A DNA stretch of 57,404 nt from Sphingomonas sp. RIT328 (GTDB lineage: Bacteria; Pseudomonadota; Alphaproteobacteria; Sphingomonadales; Sphingomonadaceae), in the NCBI RefSeq assembly GCF_000632225.1, contig NZ_JFYV01000021.1, positions 1 through 57,404 on the forward strand. Direction: 5' to 3'. The translations under genes and the position numbers were made by a program. Within the stretch, counting starts at the first letter, position 1. Every line of letters begins with the position of its first letter. The notes under the pieces are model-generated. The model worked only from the letters and a program-made list of their open reading frames with translations. It searched no databases and was not told where the DNA came from. Below are positions 1 through 10,003 of the stretch, in pieces.

Positions 1-3000
1 GACAGCAGGGCGCTGAGCGTGACGCAGAGCGATGCCGGCGGCAACGCCTCGCGGGCGACGCCGCTGACCGCGCCCGACCTCGCCGCCCCCGCTGCACCCA
101 CCGGCAGCGTCGCGGGCGACGGGCTGACGCTGAGCGGCACCGGCGAGGCCGGCGCGACCGTGGTGGTGCGCAGCCCGGTCGGACTGGAGATCGGCAGCGC
201 GACCGTCGCCGCCGACGGCAGCTATACCGTACAGCTCGCGACCCGGCAGGCGGACGGCGAGGTGCTGACCGTCCGGCAGAGCGACGCGGCCGGCAATGTC
301 TCGCCGGTGATCAGCGCGGTCGCGCCCGATCTCAATCCGGCGACCCTGCCCCCGCCGCCCTCGGCCGAGGTCGCCCCGGATGGCACGGCGGTGGCCGGAC
401 GCGGCGTCGGAGCCGCGACGATCACCGTCTATGACGCCGCCGGTACGGTGATCGCCACCGGCACCGCCGCCGCCGACGGCAGCTACAGCGTCACGCTCAG
501 CCCCGCGCGGGTCGACCATGAGACGCTGTACGTCACCCAGACCGATATCGTCGGCGCCTCCGCTCCGACGCAGACGATTGCCCCCGACCTCACCGCACCG
601 GCGGCGCCGAGCGCGACGCTCGATGCGACCGGTGCGATCGTCACCGGCAGCGGCGAGCCCGGCGCGGCGATCGTCGTCCGGGACGTCGCGGGCAATCCGC
701 TCGGCACCGCCATCGTCTCGAGCGCCGGCGGCTATGCGGTGACGCTGGCGACCGCGCAGACCAACGGCGAGCTGCTGAGCGTGACCCAGGCCGATCCGAC
801 CGGCAATGTCTCGCCGCCGATCGGACTGGTCGCGGGCGACACCACCGCACCGCTCGCCCCGGTGGCGAGCGTCAGCGGCGACGGCGCCTTCGTCAACGGC
901 AGCGGCGAGCCCGGCACGATGGTGATGGTCCGCGATGCCGGCGGAACCCTGCTCGGCACCGCGACGGTGGCGACGAACGGCAGCTTCTCCGTCGCGCTCA
1001 CCCCGGCGCAGCTGAACGGCGAGACGGTGCGCGTGACGCTGTCCGATGCGAGCGGCAACGTCTCGCCGTCGGTGACCGCGCCCGCGCCCGACGTCACCGC
1101 CCCCGCTGCGCCGGGCCTCGCGGTCAATCCCGACGGGACGGTGGTGACCGGCACCGGCGAGCCCGGCGCGGTCGTGACGATCGCCGCCGGCACCACGCCG
1201 CTCGGCTCCGCCACCGTCGCTGCGGACGGCAGCTATACGGTGACGCTGAGCGCGCAGCAGAACAACGGCGGCACGCTGAGCGCGACGCAGGCGGATGCGG
1301 CGGGCAATGTCTCGCCCGCCGCCACCGTCACCGCGCCCGACCTGATCGCCCCGGCCGCGCCGACCGCGGGGATCTCGGCCGACGGCCTGTTCGTCACCGG
1401 TACCGGCGAGCCCGGCGCGCGGATCACCGTCACCGATGCGACAGGATCGCCGCTCGGCGTGGCCGTGGTCACCGACGCCGGCAGCTATAGCGTGACGCTG
1501 ACCAGCCCGCAGGCGAATGGCGAGCGGCTGATTGCGACGCAGACCGATGGCGGCGGCAACGTCTCGCCGCCGGTGGCCGCCTTCGCCCCCGACATCCCCG
1601 CGCCCGCCGCACCGACGCTGATCGTCGCCGCGGACGGCGCCAGCGCTGGCGGCATCGCCGAGGCCGGGGCGAGCGTCACCGTGACCGGACCGAACTTCAC
1701 CGCGACGGTCACCGCCGACGCCAATGGCGTCTACAGCGTCGCGATCGATCCGGCGCGGCTCGACGGCGAGACCTTCACCGCGGTGCAGACCGATGCCGCG
1801 CTCAACAGCTCGCTGCCGACGAGCGCGCAGGCGCCCGATCTCCTCGCCCTCGCGCCGACCGCGACGATCGCCGCCGACGGCGCGAGCATCTCCGGCACCG
1901 GCGAGGTCGGCGCGACGGTCACCGTCACCGCCGCCGGCACGGCGACCGTGCTCGGCACCACGACGGTGGCGGCGGACGGCAGCTACACGATCGCGCTGAC
2001 CCCGGCACAGGTCGACGGCGAGCCGCTCACCGTCTCCCAGACCGACGTGTCGAACAACGTCTCGCCGGGTATCGCGCTGACCGCGCCCGACCTGTTCGCG
2101 CCGCCGGCGCCGAGCGCGACGGTGTCCCTCGACGGCACCACCGTCTCCGGCATCGCCGAGGCAGGCGCGACGGTGACCGTCACCGCGCCGGACGGCGATG
2201 TCCTCGGGCGTGCGACCGCCGCGGCGGACGGCAGCTACAGCGTCACGCTCACGCCCGCCCAGGGCAATGGCGAACTGCTCGCCGCCACCGCGAGCGACGG
2301 CGGCGGCACCTCCGCCGCGACGGCGGTCACCGCGCCCGACTTCACCGCACCGGACGCACCGAGCGCGAGCGTCACCGGCGACGGCCAGTTCGTGATCGGC
2401 GCCGGTGAGGCGGGCGCGACCGTCACCGTCCTTGCCGCCAACGGCACGCCGCTCGGCAGCGGCGTGGTCACCGCGACCGGCAGCTATGCTGTGCAGCTCG
2501 CCACGCCGCAGGTGAATGGCGAACTGCTCACCGTCCGGCAAACCGATGCCGCGACCAACACGTCGCCGACGGTGCAGGCGGCGGCCCCCGACCTCGCCAC
2601 CACGGTCGCGCTGACCGCGAGCGTGACCGCGGACGGGGTGGCGGTGACCGGCACCGCCGCCGCCGATGCGGCGATCGTGGTAATGCTCAACGGAGTGACG
2701 GTCGGCACCGGCACCGCCGATGGCACCGGCGCCTATTCGGTGACGCTGACAGTCCCGCAGCGCAACGGCGAACTGCTCGACGTCACCCAGTCGGTCGGCG
2801 GCGGGACGCCCTCGACGCCGGTGCTGGCGATCGCGCCCGACCTCACCGCCCCCGCCGCGCCGACCGCGAGCGTGATCGGCGGCGGCACGCAGGTGATCGG
2901 CACCGGCGAGGCCGGCGCACGCGTCTCGATCCGCTCCGCCGCCGGGGTCGAGATCGGCAGCGCGATCGTCGCCGTTTCCGGCAGTTACGTCGCCGAGCTG

Positions 3001-5292
3001 ACGACGCCGCAGCGCAATGGCGAATCGCTGACCGCGGTGCAGACCGATCCGGCGAACAACCCCTCGCCGGCGGTGGCGCTGGTCGCGCCCGACATCACCG
3101 CACCGCTTGCACCGACCGCCCTCGCGGTCAGCGCGGCCGGCACGACGCTGACCGGCGTCGGCGAGAGCGGCGCACGCGTCTCGGTCCGCAGCGGCACGAC
3201 GCTGCTCGGCGAGGCGACGGTGGCGAACGACGGCAGTTTCACCGTGGCGCTGACCGCGGCGCAGCTGACCGGCGCGACGCTGACGGTGACGCAGGCGGAC
3301 CCCGCCGGCAACGTCTCCCCCACCGCCTCGGTCATCGCTCCGTTCGATATCCAGGCGTTCGACAATGCGGCCAATGCGACCATCGACCTGCTTCCCGTCG
3401 TCGCCGCGGCGCCCACGCCGATCGGCAGCGTCACCTATGGCGCGCTGCTGTCCGCAGGGGCGCTCAACCTGCAGGCCGAGGCGCTTGGCGAGGCGAATAT
3501 CCGCTTCACCGTCGCACAGGGGCATAACCTCGCCGCCACCTTCACCTATGACTCGGCGATCAGCATCGGGGCGACGAGCGGCTACAGCGTCGTCGTGCAA
3601 CGGTTCGACGGCACGCAATGGGTCGCCGTCAACGGCGCATCGGGCGGGTCGCTGCTCGAACTCGGCCTGCTCAACGGCGATCTCACTGCGGCGCAGACAC
3701 TCGCACCCGGCGAATATCGCGCCTTCGTCACCTATCAGAGCGGGCTCGGCGTCGGCGCCGGCGTGCTCGGCAGCCTGTCGGTCAGCGGCGTCGACATCGA
3801 CTATACCGATGTCGGCGGCGTCCGCCCGGTGGCGGTGACGGGGAACGTCGTCAGCGATGCCGGGCCCACCGGCGCGGTGGACGTCGTCGCCCCCGGCACG
3901 ACGATCACCCAGGTGACCAACGGCACGACGGTGACCGACGTCACCGCCAACGGCACGGTCGTCGCCGGCCAATGGGGCACGCTCGTCATCAATCTCGACG
4001 GCAGCTACAGCTACACGCCATCGACCAGCGCCACCGCGATCGGCCATACCGACGTCTTCGCCTATACGCTGCTCGATCCGAGCGACGGCGAACGCGAGAC
4101 CGCCAATCTGTCGATCACGATCGGCAGCGGCGCGATCAGCGGACCGCCGGTGGTGACGGCGGACGTCGCGATCGCCCCGGTGACCTATCAGAACGTCGTC
4201 GAGGTGACCGCGCCGGTCGCATCGACCAGCTTCACGGCGACGCCCTTGGTGCAGCTGCCGCTGGCGCCGATCGCAGTCGGGGCGCACGGCGAGGGAACGG
4301 GGGCGTTCGTCATCAATCCCGCAACCAAGGCCAACATCACGCTCAGCGCCACCTCGACCAGCGCGCTGTCGGTCGCGCCGACCTATACGCTGACGCTGAC
4401 CAACACCGATACCAATGCGACGACGACGGTGCGGCAACTGGCGCTGCTCGGCGGCACGGCGTCGACCAGCTTCGCGCTTAACGACCTGCCCGCCGGCCAT
4501 TACAGCTACCGGCTGGCGGCGGACAGCACGGTCAGCACCAGCTTCGGCACCAATGTGACGCTGGGACGCACGACGACCTTGCTCGACAGCCATGTCGTCG
4601 TCAGTCCGGCGGCGGTCGAGGGCAACCTCCTCGCCAACGACAATGCCCACAGCGATTTCATCGCGGTGCGGGTCGGCAGCGGCGCCGCGGCGACGACGCT
4701 GACCGAGGTCGGCGAGACGCCGGTGACGCTGACCGGCGCGCACGGCACGCTGACCGTCGACGAGGTCGGCCATTACGTCTACCAGCCGAGCGCATCGCTC
4801 GCCTATTCGACGACCGACCTCAGCGACACTTTCACCTATCAGCTTGTCCAGCCCAACGGCAGTGTCGCGACCACGACTCTGACGGTGACGATCGACGTCC
4901 CCGGCGACAATGCGTCGGCGGCGGTCCATTATGCGATCGCGCCGGTGCAAAGTATCGAACCCGATGTGGTGTCGATCGATACGACAATGATTGCAAATGA
5001 CAGCCACACTGTCGCGCTCGACGGCCATACCGCCACGGCCGCGACGGGGGCGGACAGCAGCGTCGCCACCGCGCAGAGCCTCGCCACCTATGACCTGTTC
5101 GAAGGGCAAGGCGACATCGGCATCGTCCTCTCACGCTACCTCGATACGCATGTGTCGGGCAGCACGACCCAGACGACAACGACCGACACGACGATCGCCG
5201 CCGCCCCCGCGCCGGTCGCCGATCCGCTCGACTATCTCGCCACGCCGGACGATCCGACCCATCATCAGTCAGTCGTCAATCATGTTGTATAA
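1..5292 (+). CDS. Giant repetitive Ig-like adhesin (BapA type), 5' end outside window
   Basis: Frame 1 is open from the first base, so the gene starts upstream and only about 1763 residues are visible. From about base 70 to 3337 there are 13 tandem repeats of about 84 residues. Each begins near an APD-x-TAPAAP motif and contains G-x-GE-x-GA-x-V and A-DGSY-V-L motifs, typical of bacterial Ig-like adhesin domains. Bases 3337-5292 hold a different C-terminal region with two cadherin/VCBS-like strands (FAYTLLDPSDG, FTYQLVQPNG). The tail is short, acidic and Thr-rich, as expected for an uncleaved C-terminal type I secretion signal. There are almost no Lys or Cys residues. The next three genes form a type I exporter, so this is most likely its substrate: a surface adhesin for biofilm or cell attachment. 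BapA assignment rests on domain architecture and context, not on an alignment. Confidence 0.88.
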   Translation, partial: DSRALSVTQSDAGGNASRATPLTAPDLAAPAAPTGSVAGDGLTLSGTGEAGATVVVRSPVGLEIGSATVAADGSYTVQLATRQADGEVLTVRQSDAAGNVSPVISAVAPDLNPATLPPPPSAEVAPDGTAVAGRGVGAATITVYDAAGTVIATGTAAADGSYSVTLSPARVDHETLYVTQTDIVGASAPTQTIAPDLTAPAAPSATLDATGAIVTGSGEPGAAIVVRDVAGNPLGTAIVSSAGGYAVTLATAQTNGELLSVTQADPTGNVSPPIGLVAGDTTAPLAPVASVSGDGAFVNGSGEPGTMVMVRDAGGTLLGTATVATNGSFSVALTPAQLNGETVRVTLSDASGNVSPSVTAPAPDVTAPAAPGLAVNPDGTVVTGTGEPGAVVTIAAGTTPLGSATVAADGSYTVTLSAQQNNGGTLSATQADAAGNVSPAATVTAPDLIAPAAPTAGISADGLFVTGTGEPGARITVTDATGSPLGVAVVTDAGSYSVTLTSPQANGERLIATQTDGGGNVSPPVAAFAPDIPAPAAPTLIVAADGASAGGIAEAGASVTVTGPNFTATVTADANGVYSVAIDPARLDGETFTAVQTDAALNSSLPTSAQAPDLLALAPTATIAADGASISGTGEVGATVTVTAAGTATVLGTTTVAADGSYTIALTPAQVDGEPLTVSQTDVSNNVSPGIALTAPDLFAPPAPSATVSLDGTTVSGIAEAGATVTVTAPDGDVLGRATAAADGSYSVTLTPAQGNGELLAATASDGGGTSAATAVTAPDFTAPDAPSASVTGDGQFVIGAGEAGATVTVLAANGTPLGSGVVTATGSYAVQLATPQVNGELLTVRQTDAATNTSPTVQAAAPDLATTVALTASVTADGVAVTGTAAADAAIVVMLNGVTVGTGTADGTGAYSVTLTVPQRNGELLDVTQSVGGGTPSTPVLAIAPDLTAPAAPTASVIGGGTQVIGTGEAGARVSIRSAAGVEIGSAIVAVSGSYVAELTTPQRNGESLTAVQTDPANNPSPAVALVAPDITAPLAPTALAVSAAGTTLTGVGESGARVSVRSGTTLLGEATVANDGSFTVALTAAQLTGATLTVTQADPAGNVSPTASVIAPFDIQAFDNAANATIDLLPVVAAAPTPIGSVTYGALLSAGALNLQAEALGEANIRFTVAQGHNLAATFTYDSAISIGATSGYSVVVQRFDGTQWVAVNGASGGSLLELGLLNGDLTAAQTLAPGEYRAFVTYQSGLGVGAGVLGSLSVSGVDIDYTDVGGVRPVAVTGNVVSDAGPTGAVDVVAPGTTITQVTNGTTVTDVTANGTVVAGQWGTLVINLDGSYSYTPSTSATAIGHTDVFAYTLLDPSDGERETANLSITIGSGAISGPPVVTADVAIAPVTYQNVVEVTAPVASTSFTATPLVQLPLAPIAVGAHGEGTGAFVINPATKANITLSATSTSALSVAPTYTLTLTNTDTNATTTVRQLALLGGTASTSFALNDLPAGHYSYRLAADSTVSTSFGTNVTLGRTTTLLDSHVVVSPAAVEGNLLANDNAHSDFIAVRVGSGAAATTLTEVGETPVTLTGAHGTLTVDEVGHYVYQPSASLAYSTTDLSDTFTYQLVQPNGSVATTTLTVTIDVPGDNASAAVHYAIAPVQSIEPDVVSIDTTMIANDSHTVALDGHTATAATGADSSVATAQSLATYDLFEGQGDIGIVLSRYLDTHVSGSTTQTTTTDTTIAAAPAPVADPLDYLATPDDPTHHQSVVNHVV

Positions 5293-5316
5293 GCAATCCA
5301 AAGTGCATCTAAAGTA

Positions 5317-5344
5317 TTGCTGCTGACACATTGAACTATATCAT
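5317..5344 (+). promoter_or_regulatory. Possible sigma-70 promoter for the type I secretion operon
   Basis: TTGCTG (5317-5322) and TATCAT (5339-5344) are separated by 16 bases in a locally AT-rich stretch between the adhesin stop and the tolC-like start. The region would let the exporter be transcribed independently of the adhesin. This is a consensus match only; no activity is shown. Confidence 0.3.
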
Positions 5345-5360
5345 TTGTTAAGCGAACGGG

Positions 5361-5383
5361 CCTTTCCTGCGGCGCAGGAGAGG
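5361..5383 (+). promoter_or_regulatory. Hairpin sequestering the ribosome binding site of the TolC-like gene
   Basis: A 10-bp stem (5361-5370 with 5374-5383, one G-T wobble) closes a 3-base loop. The right arm contains AGGAGAGG, the only good Shine-Dalgarno sequence for the ATG at 5389. No T-tract follows, so it does not look like an intrinsic terminator; a translational control element fits better. Confidence 0.45.
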
Positions 5384-5388
5384 TCCCG

Positions 5389-6684
5389 ATGCGTTCGATG
5401 CGAGTTCTAGTGGGGATGGCGGCGGCGGGCCTGCTCGTCGGCGCGGCCGGTCGGGCGGCGAGCGGCGACGCGCTGACGCTGGAGGCGGCGGCACGCGATG
5501 CGGTCGCCTGGCACCCGTCGGTGATCGAGGCGGCGGGCACGCTCGCGGCGAGCGACGCCGATGTCGCCGCGGCCCGCGCCGGCTATCGCCCGACGCTGAG
5601 CGCCGGCCTCGGCAGCGGCTATGACAGCCGGGTCAGCGGCACCTGGCGGCCGCGGCCGCAGTTCGGCGCGTCGCAGATGCTCTACGACTTCGGCAAGGTG
5701 TCGAGCGACGTCGCCGCGGCACGCGCCGGCACCCGCGTCAGCCGCGCCGAGTTGCTGCTCGCGGTCGATACGCTGATCCGCGACACCGCCTATGCGATCA
5801 TCGAACTGCAACGCGCCAGCGCGCAGCGGCTGATCGCGCAGGACCAGCTCGCCCGGATCGCCGAGATCAGCAACCTCGTCGGCCAGCGATCGACGATGGG
5901 CGCCGCCACCCAATCGGATGCGTTGCAGGCGCAGGCCCGCGTCGAGGCGGCGCAGGCGAGCCTGACGCAGGTCGAGGCGGAGGAGCGGCGCTGGACCAGC
6001 AACCTCGTCTTCCTGCTCGGCCATCCGCTGCCCCCCGCCGGCGTGGCGAGCGATGTTCCGGGCTGGCTGGATCAGGGCTGCGCCGGGCCGCCACCGGCGT
6101 GGCAGGGCGTCCCCGCCATCGCCGCCGCCGATGCGCAGACCGAGCGCGCCGCCGCCGAGCTGCGCCGCAGCCGCGCCGACCGTTATCCGACGCTGTCGCT
6201 CGGCGGCGATGCCTCGACCGACGTCGGATCGCCGTTCGGCGATCGCAGCATCTACAATTTCGGGCTGCGCGTCAGCAGCAACATCTTCGCCGGCGGCCTC
6301 ACCAAGGCGCGGGTGCGCAGCGCCGGCTTCCGCCTCGCCGCCGCCGAGGCGGGCGCGCGCCGCGTCCGCAACGAAAGCAGCGCGCAGCTCGCCGAGGCGC
6401 AGCAGCAGATCGACAGCCTGTCGCGCCTCGCCGCGACGCTCGGCTCGCGCGAGACCAACATGCGCGAGACCGGGCGGCTCTACCGCATCCAATATCTCGA
6501 AATGGGGACCCGGACCTTGGTCGACCTGCTGAATGCCGAACAGGAATTGCAACAGGTGCGCTTCGACGCGGTCAATACCACGCAGAACTTGCGTCGACTG
6601 CATATCGACTGCCTGTTCACGGCCGGGCGGATGCGCGACGCGTTCGGGCTGGCCGGCACCGCGATCCGCGGGGTGACGCTGTGA
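5389..6684 (+). CDS. TolC-family outer membrane efflux protein of type I secretion
   Basis: 431 residues, the usual TolC/LapE size. An N-terminal signal peptide (about residues 1-26) precedes two OEP-type halves, each with a long Ala-rich coiled-coil stretch. The second half contains the YNFGLRVSSNIFAGGLTKARV segment region and ends with the ELGTRTLVDLLNAEQEL-like motif typical of the family. It should form the trimeric outer membrane channel of the exporter encoded just downstream. Its stop overlaps the start of the ABC transporter gene (GTGA at 6681-6684), so the genes are translationally coupled. AGGAGAGG precedes the ATG but is paired in a hairpin. Confidence 0.93.
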   Translation: MRSMRVLVGMAAAGLLVGAAGRAASGDALTLEAAARDAVAWHPSVIEAAGTLAASDADVAAARAGYRPTLSAGLGSGYDSRVSGTWRPRPQFGASQMLYDFGKVSSDVAAARAGTRVSRAELLLAVDTLIRDTAYAIIELQRASAQRLIAQDQLARIAEISNLVGQRSTMGAATQSDALQAQARVEAAQASLTQVEAEERRWTSNLVFLLGHPLPPAGVASDVPGWLDQGCAGPPPAWQGVPAIAAADAQTERAAAELRRSRADRYPTLSLGGDASTDVGSPFGDRSIYNFGLRVSSNIFAGGLTKARVRSAGFRLAAAEAGARRVRNESSAQLAEAQQQIDSLSRLAATLGSRETNMRETGRLYRIQYLEMGTRTLVDLLNAEQELQQVRFDAVNTTQNLRRLHIDCLFTAGRMRDAFGLAGTAIRGVTL

Positions 6685-8819
6685 GCGTCGCCTTCGCGCC
6701 GCCGGGCGCGGTCGATGCCTGGCTCGAACTGCTCGGCCGCGTCGCGCGCGCCTATCGCCTGCCGGTTTCCGACCAGAGCGCGCGGCTCGCCGCGCAATGG
6801 GATCTCGGCGGCAGCGAGGAGGCGCGCATCCAGGCACTGGCGCGCGCGACCGGTCTTATCCTCCGCTTCGTCTCGCCGCAGGAGGCGCGGCTGAGTGGCT
6901 GGCGGCTGCCGATGATCGCCCGCTTCGGCGACGGCGAGATCGCGCTGATCCAGGGGATCGACGGCGAGGACCATGCGCAACTGATCCTCCCCGGCGACCG
7001 CGGCGGCCAGACCCGCCGCCCCGTCGCCGAGCTGCGCGCCGCGGCGACCGGATTCGTCGTGCCGCGACCGGCGCGCGCCGCGCCCGATGCGCGGGTCGAT
7101 ACCTATATCCGCCCCTATCAGGAGCATTGGCTGCGCCAGATCCTGATGCGCGACGCCCCCGCCTACAGCCATGTCATGGTCACCTCGGTCGTCACCAATC
7201 TGCTCGGCCTCGCCGGCGTGCTGTTCTCGATGCAGGTCTATGACCGCGTCGTGCCGGCGGCGTCGATCCCGACGCTGACCATCCTGTTCGTCGGCGTGCT
7301 CGTCGCGATCGGCTTCGACTATGCCCTGCGGCGGCTGCGCACCAATATCGTCGATGTGCTCGGCAAGCGCGCCGACCTGCGCATCTCCGACCGGGTATTC
7401 GGCCATGCATTGCGCGTCCGCAACGCCGCGCGCCCCGCCTCGACCGGCACCTTCATCGCCCAGCTCCGCGATCTCGATCAGGTGCGCGACATGCTGACCT
7501 CGACGACGATCGCGGCGGTCGCCGATCTGCCCTTCTTCCTGATGTTCCTCGGCCTGCTCTGGTATATCGGCGGGATGCTCGCGCTGGTGCCGCTGGTCGC
7601 GCTGGTGATGCTGCTGCTCCCCGGCCTGCTCGCCCAGCGCCGGCTCCGCCAGCTCGCGACCGAATCGATGCGCGAATCGTCGCTGCGCAACGCGATGCTG
7701 GTCGAGGCGATCCAGGGGATCGAGGACATCAAGGCCTTGCAGGCGGAGGAGCGGTTCCACCGCCAGTGGAACCACTACAATGCTGTCGCGGGCGAGGCGC
7801 AATTGCGGCTGCGCGGGCTGACCAACAGCCTGTCGGTGTGGACGCAGAGCGTGCAGAACGGCGTCTATGCCGCGATCATCTTCGTCGGTGCGCCGCTGGT
7901 CATCGCCGGCAGCATCACCACCGGCGTGCTCGTCGCCACGTCGATCCTCGGATCGCGGATGATGGCGCCGATGGCGCAGGTGACGCAATTGCTCGGCCGC
8001 TGGCAGCATGCCCGGGTCGCGATGGGCAGCCTCGACCAGATCATGGCGCTGCCCGTCGACAGCGCCGATGCCGATCACCGCATCCCCCTGCCCGCGGTCA
8101 ACGGTGCCTTCACGCTGCGCCATGCGGTGTTCAGCTATGCCGATCCCAATGCCCCGCCGGCGCTCACCGTCGCCGGGCTCGACATCGCCGCGGGCGAGCG
8201 TATCGCGCTCCTCGGCCGCAACGGCGCGGGCAAGTCGACGCTGCTCCAGGGTCTGTCGGGCATGCTGCGGCCGGTGTCGGGCGAGGTGCTGCTCGACGGG
8301 CTCGCGCTGCATCAGATCGACCCCGCCGACGTCCGCCGCGACGTCGGCCTGCTCACCCAATCAAGCCGCCTGTTCCACGGCACGCTGCGCGAGAATCTGA
8401 CGCTCGGCGCCCCCGCGGCGAGCGACGCCGAAATCATGGCCGCGCTCAACATGGTCGGTGCCGAGCCGATGCTGCGCCGGCTGCGCGACGGCCTCGGCCA
8501 TGTCATCCAGGAAGGCGGGCGCGGCCTGTCCGGCGGGCAGGTGCAGGCGCTGCTGCTCGCCCGGCTGCTGCTGCGCCAGCCGATGGTGGCGCTGCTCGAC
8601 GAACCGACCGCGGCGATGGACGAGGCGACCGAGCGGCTGTTCATCCAGCGGCTCGGCCAATGGGGGCAGGACCGGACGATCGTCGTCGCGACGCACCGGA
8701 CGCGGATGCTCGACATCATGGACCGGATCATCGTCATCGATCAGGGCGGCATCGTGCTCGACGGGCCGCGCGACCAGATCCTCGCGACGATGCGCGGCAC
8801 GCGGAGCGCGGCGGCATGA
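6681..8819 (+). CDS. Type I secretion ABC permease/ATPase (LapB/HlyB type)
   Basis: 712 residues from a GTG start that overlaps the preceding TGA by four bases; this start matches the family length. The N-terminal 130 residues resemble the C39-like domain of RTX exporters, but I see no catalytic Cys, as expected for the non-proteolytic CLD subtype. Hydrophobic segments between about residues 165 and 430 form the transmembrane region. The nucleotide-binding domain has Walker A (GRNGAGKST, about 511-519), the LSGGQ signature (about 616) and Walker B (ALLDEP, about 636). It powers export of the adhesin through the inner membrane. The gene overlaps the next by ATGA. Confidence 0.95.
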   Translation: MSVAFAPPGAVDAWLELLGRVARAYRLPVSDQSARLAAQWDLGGSEEARIQALARATGLILRFVSPQEARLSGWRLPMIARFGDGEIALIQGIDGEDHAQLILPGDRGGQTRRPVAELRAAATGFVVPRPARAAPDARVDTYIRPYQEHWLRQILMRDAPAYSHVMVTSVVTNLLGLAGVLFSMQVYDRVVPAASIPTLTILFVGVLVAIGFDYALRRLRTNIVDVLGKRADLRISDRVFGHALRVRNAARPASTGTFIAQLRDLDQVRDMLTSTTIAAVADLPFFLMFLGLLWYIGGMLALVPLVALVMLLLPGLLAQRRLRQLATESMRESSLRNAMLVEAIQGIEDIKALQAEERFHRQWNHYNAVAGEAQLRLRGLTNSLSVWTQSVQNGVYAAIIFVGAPLVIAGSITTGVLVATSILGSRMMAPMAQVTQLLGRWQHARVAMGSLDQIMALPVDSADADHRIPLPAVNGAFTLRHAVFSYADPNAPPALTVAGLDIAAGERIALLGRNGAGKSTLLQGLSGMLRPVSGEVLLDGLALHQIDPADVRRDVGLLTQSSRLFHGTLRENLTLGAPAASDAEIMAALNMVGAEPMLRRLRDGLGHVIQEGGRGLSGGQVQALLLARLLLRQPMVALLDEPTAAMDEATERLFIQRLGQWGQDRTIVVATHRTRMLDIMDRIIVIDQGGIVLDGPRDQILATMRGTRSAAA

Positions 8820-10003
8820 CCAGCATCGCGATGGACGACGACCATCTGTTCGGCGGCGACGGCGAGGCGGCGCGGATCACCGCGACGCGGCTGGTGTGGC
8901 TGCTCGCCGGACTGTTCGTCGTCCTGCTCGGCTGGGCGGCGTTCGCCAGCCTCGACGAAGTCGCGACCGGCGAGGCGCGCGTCGTGCCGACCAGCCACGA
9001 ACAGGTGCTGCAATCGCTCGAGGGCGGCATCCTCGCCACGCTGCTCGTCCACCAGGATGATATCGTCACACCGGGGCAGTTGCTCGCGCAGCTCGACCCG
9101 ACGCAGGCGGGATCGACCGTCGAGGAGAGCGCCGCCAAATATCGCGCCGCCCTCGCCAGCGCCGCGCGGCTGACCGCGGAGGCGAACGGCACGCCGCTGC
9201 GCTTTTCGCCCGAGCTCGACCGCTTTCCCGACCTCAAGGCCGCGGAGACACGATTGTACGAGACGCGGCGACGCAGCCTGCAATCCTCGGTCGGTCTCAT
9301 CGATCAGAGCCTCGCGCTGATCGGCCGCGAGGTGTCGATCGGCCAGTCGCTGATCACCGTCGGCGCGGCGAGCAACGTCGAGGTGCTGCGCCTGCAACGC
9401 CAGCGCGCCGACCTCGAACTCAAGAAGGCCGACCTTCGCTCGCAATATTCGGTCGAGGCGCGGCAGGACCTCGCCAAGGTGATGGAGCAGGTCGACACGC
9501 TCGGCCCGGTGATCCGCGGCCGCGCCGACACGCTGAGCCGCCTCACCCTGCGCTCGCCGGTACGCGGCGTCGTCAAGAACATCGAGGTGTCGACGATCGG
9601 CGGGGTGATCCCGCCCAACGGCAAGGTGATGGAGATCGTGCCGCTCGACGACCGGCTGCTGATCGAGGCGCGCATCCAGCCGCGCGACATCGCCTTCATC
9701 CGCCCCGGCCAGCCCGCCAAGGTCAAGGTGACGGCCTATGACTATTCGATCTACGGCGGGCTCGACGGCGTCGTCACCACCATCTCGCCCGATACGATCC
9801 GCGACGAGGTGAAGCCCGAGCTGCTCTATTATCGCGTCTTCGTGCGCACCAAGGCGGATTCGCTGGTCAACACGGCGGGGCGGCGCTTCCCGATCACGCC
9901 GGGCATGGTCGCGACGGTCGACATCCACACCGGCAGCAAGACGGTGCTGCAGTATCTGCTCAAACCGCTCAACCGCGCGCAGGAGGCGCTGCGCGAACGA
10001 TGA
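8816..10003 (+). CDS. HlyD-family periplasmic adaptor of type I secretion
   Basis: 395 residues with a short cytoplasmic N-terminus, one transmembrane helix (about 25-44), a barrel-type motif soon after it (VLQSLEGGIL), a coiled-coil central section, and a C-terminal lipoyl/barrel section with RSPVRGVVKNIEV. This order is standard for HlyD/LapC membrane-fusion proteins bridging the ABC transporter and the TolC-like channel. The ATG lies inside the stop of the ABC gene (ATGA) and its own stop overlaps the following MarR gene in the same way. Confidence 0.95.
   Translation: MTSIAMDDDHLFGGDGEAARITATRLVWLLAGLFVVLLGWAAFASLDEVATGEARVVPTSHEQVLQSLEGGILATLLVHQDDIVTPGQLLAQLDPTQAGSTVEESAAKYRAALASAARLTAEANGTPLRFSPELDRFPDLKAAETRLYETRRRSLQSSVGLIDQSLALIGREVSIGQSLITVGAASNVEVLRLQRQRADLELKKADLRSQYSVEARQDLAKVMEQVDTLGPVIRGRADTLSRLTLRSPVRGVVKNIEVSTIGGVIPPNGKVMEIVPLDDRLLIEARIQPRDIAFIRPGQPAKVKVTAYDYSIYGGLDGVVTTISPDTIRDEVKPELLYYRVFVRTKADSLVNTAGRRFPITPGMVATVDIHTGSKTVLQYLLKPLNRAQEALRER

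Noticed and set aside
4991..5326. Many long open frames antisense to or out of frame with the real genes across the window
   Set aside because: They are Arg/Ala/Pro-rich shadows expected in high-GC DNA and have no domains; genes with family motifs occupy the same DNA.
5407..6837. 476-codon minus-strand frame over the TolC-like gene
   Set aside because: Arg-rich antisense shadow; the plus-strand TolC-family product explains the region.
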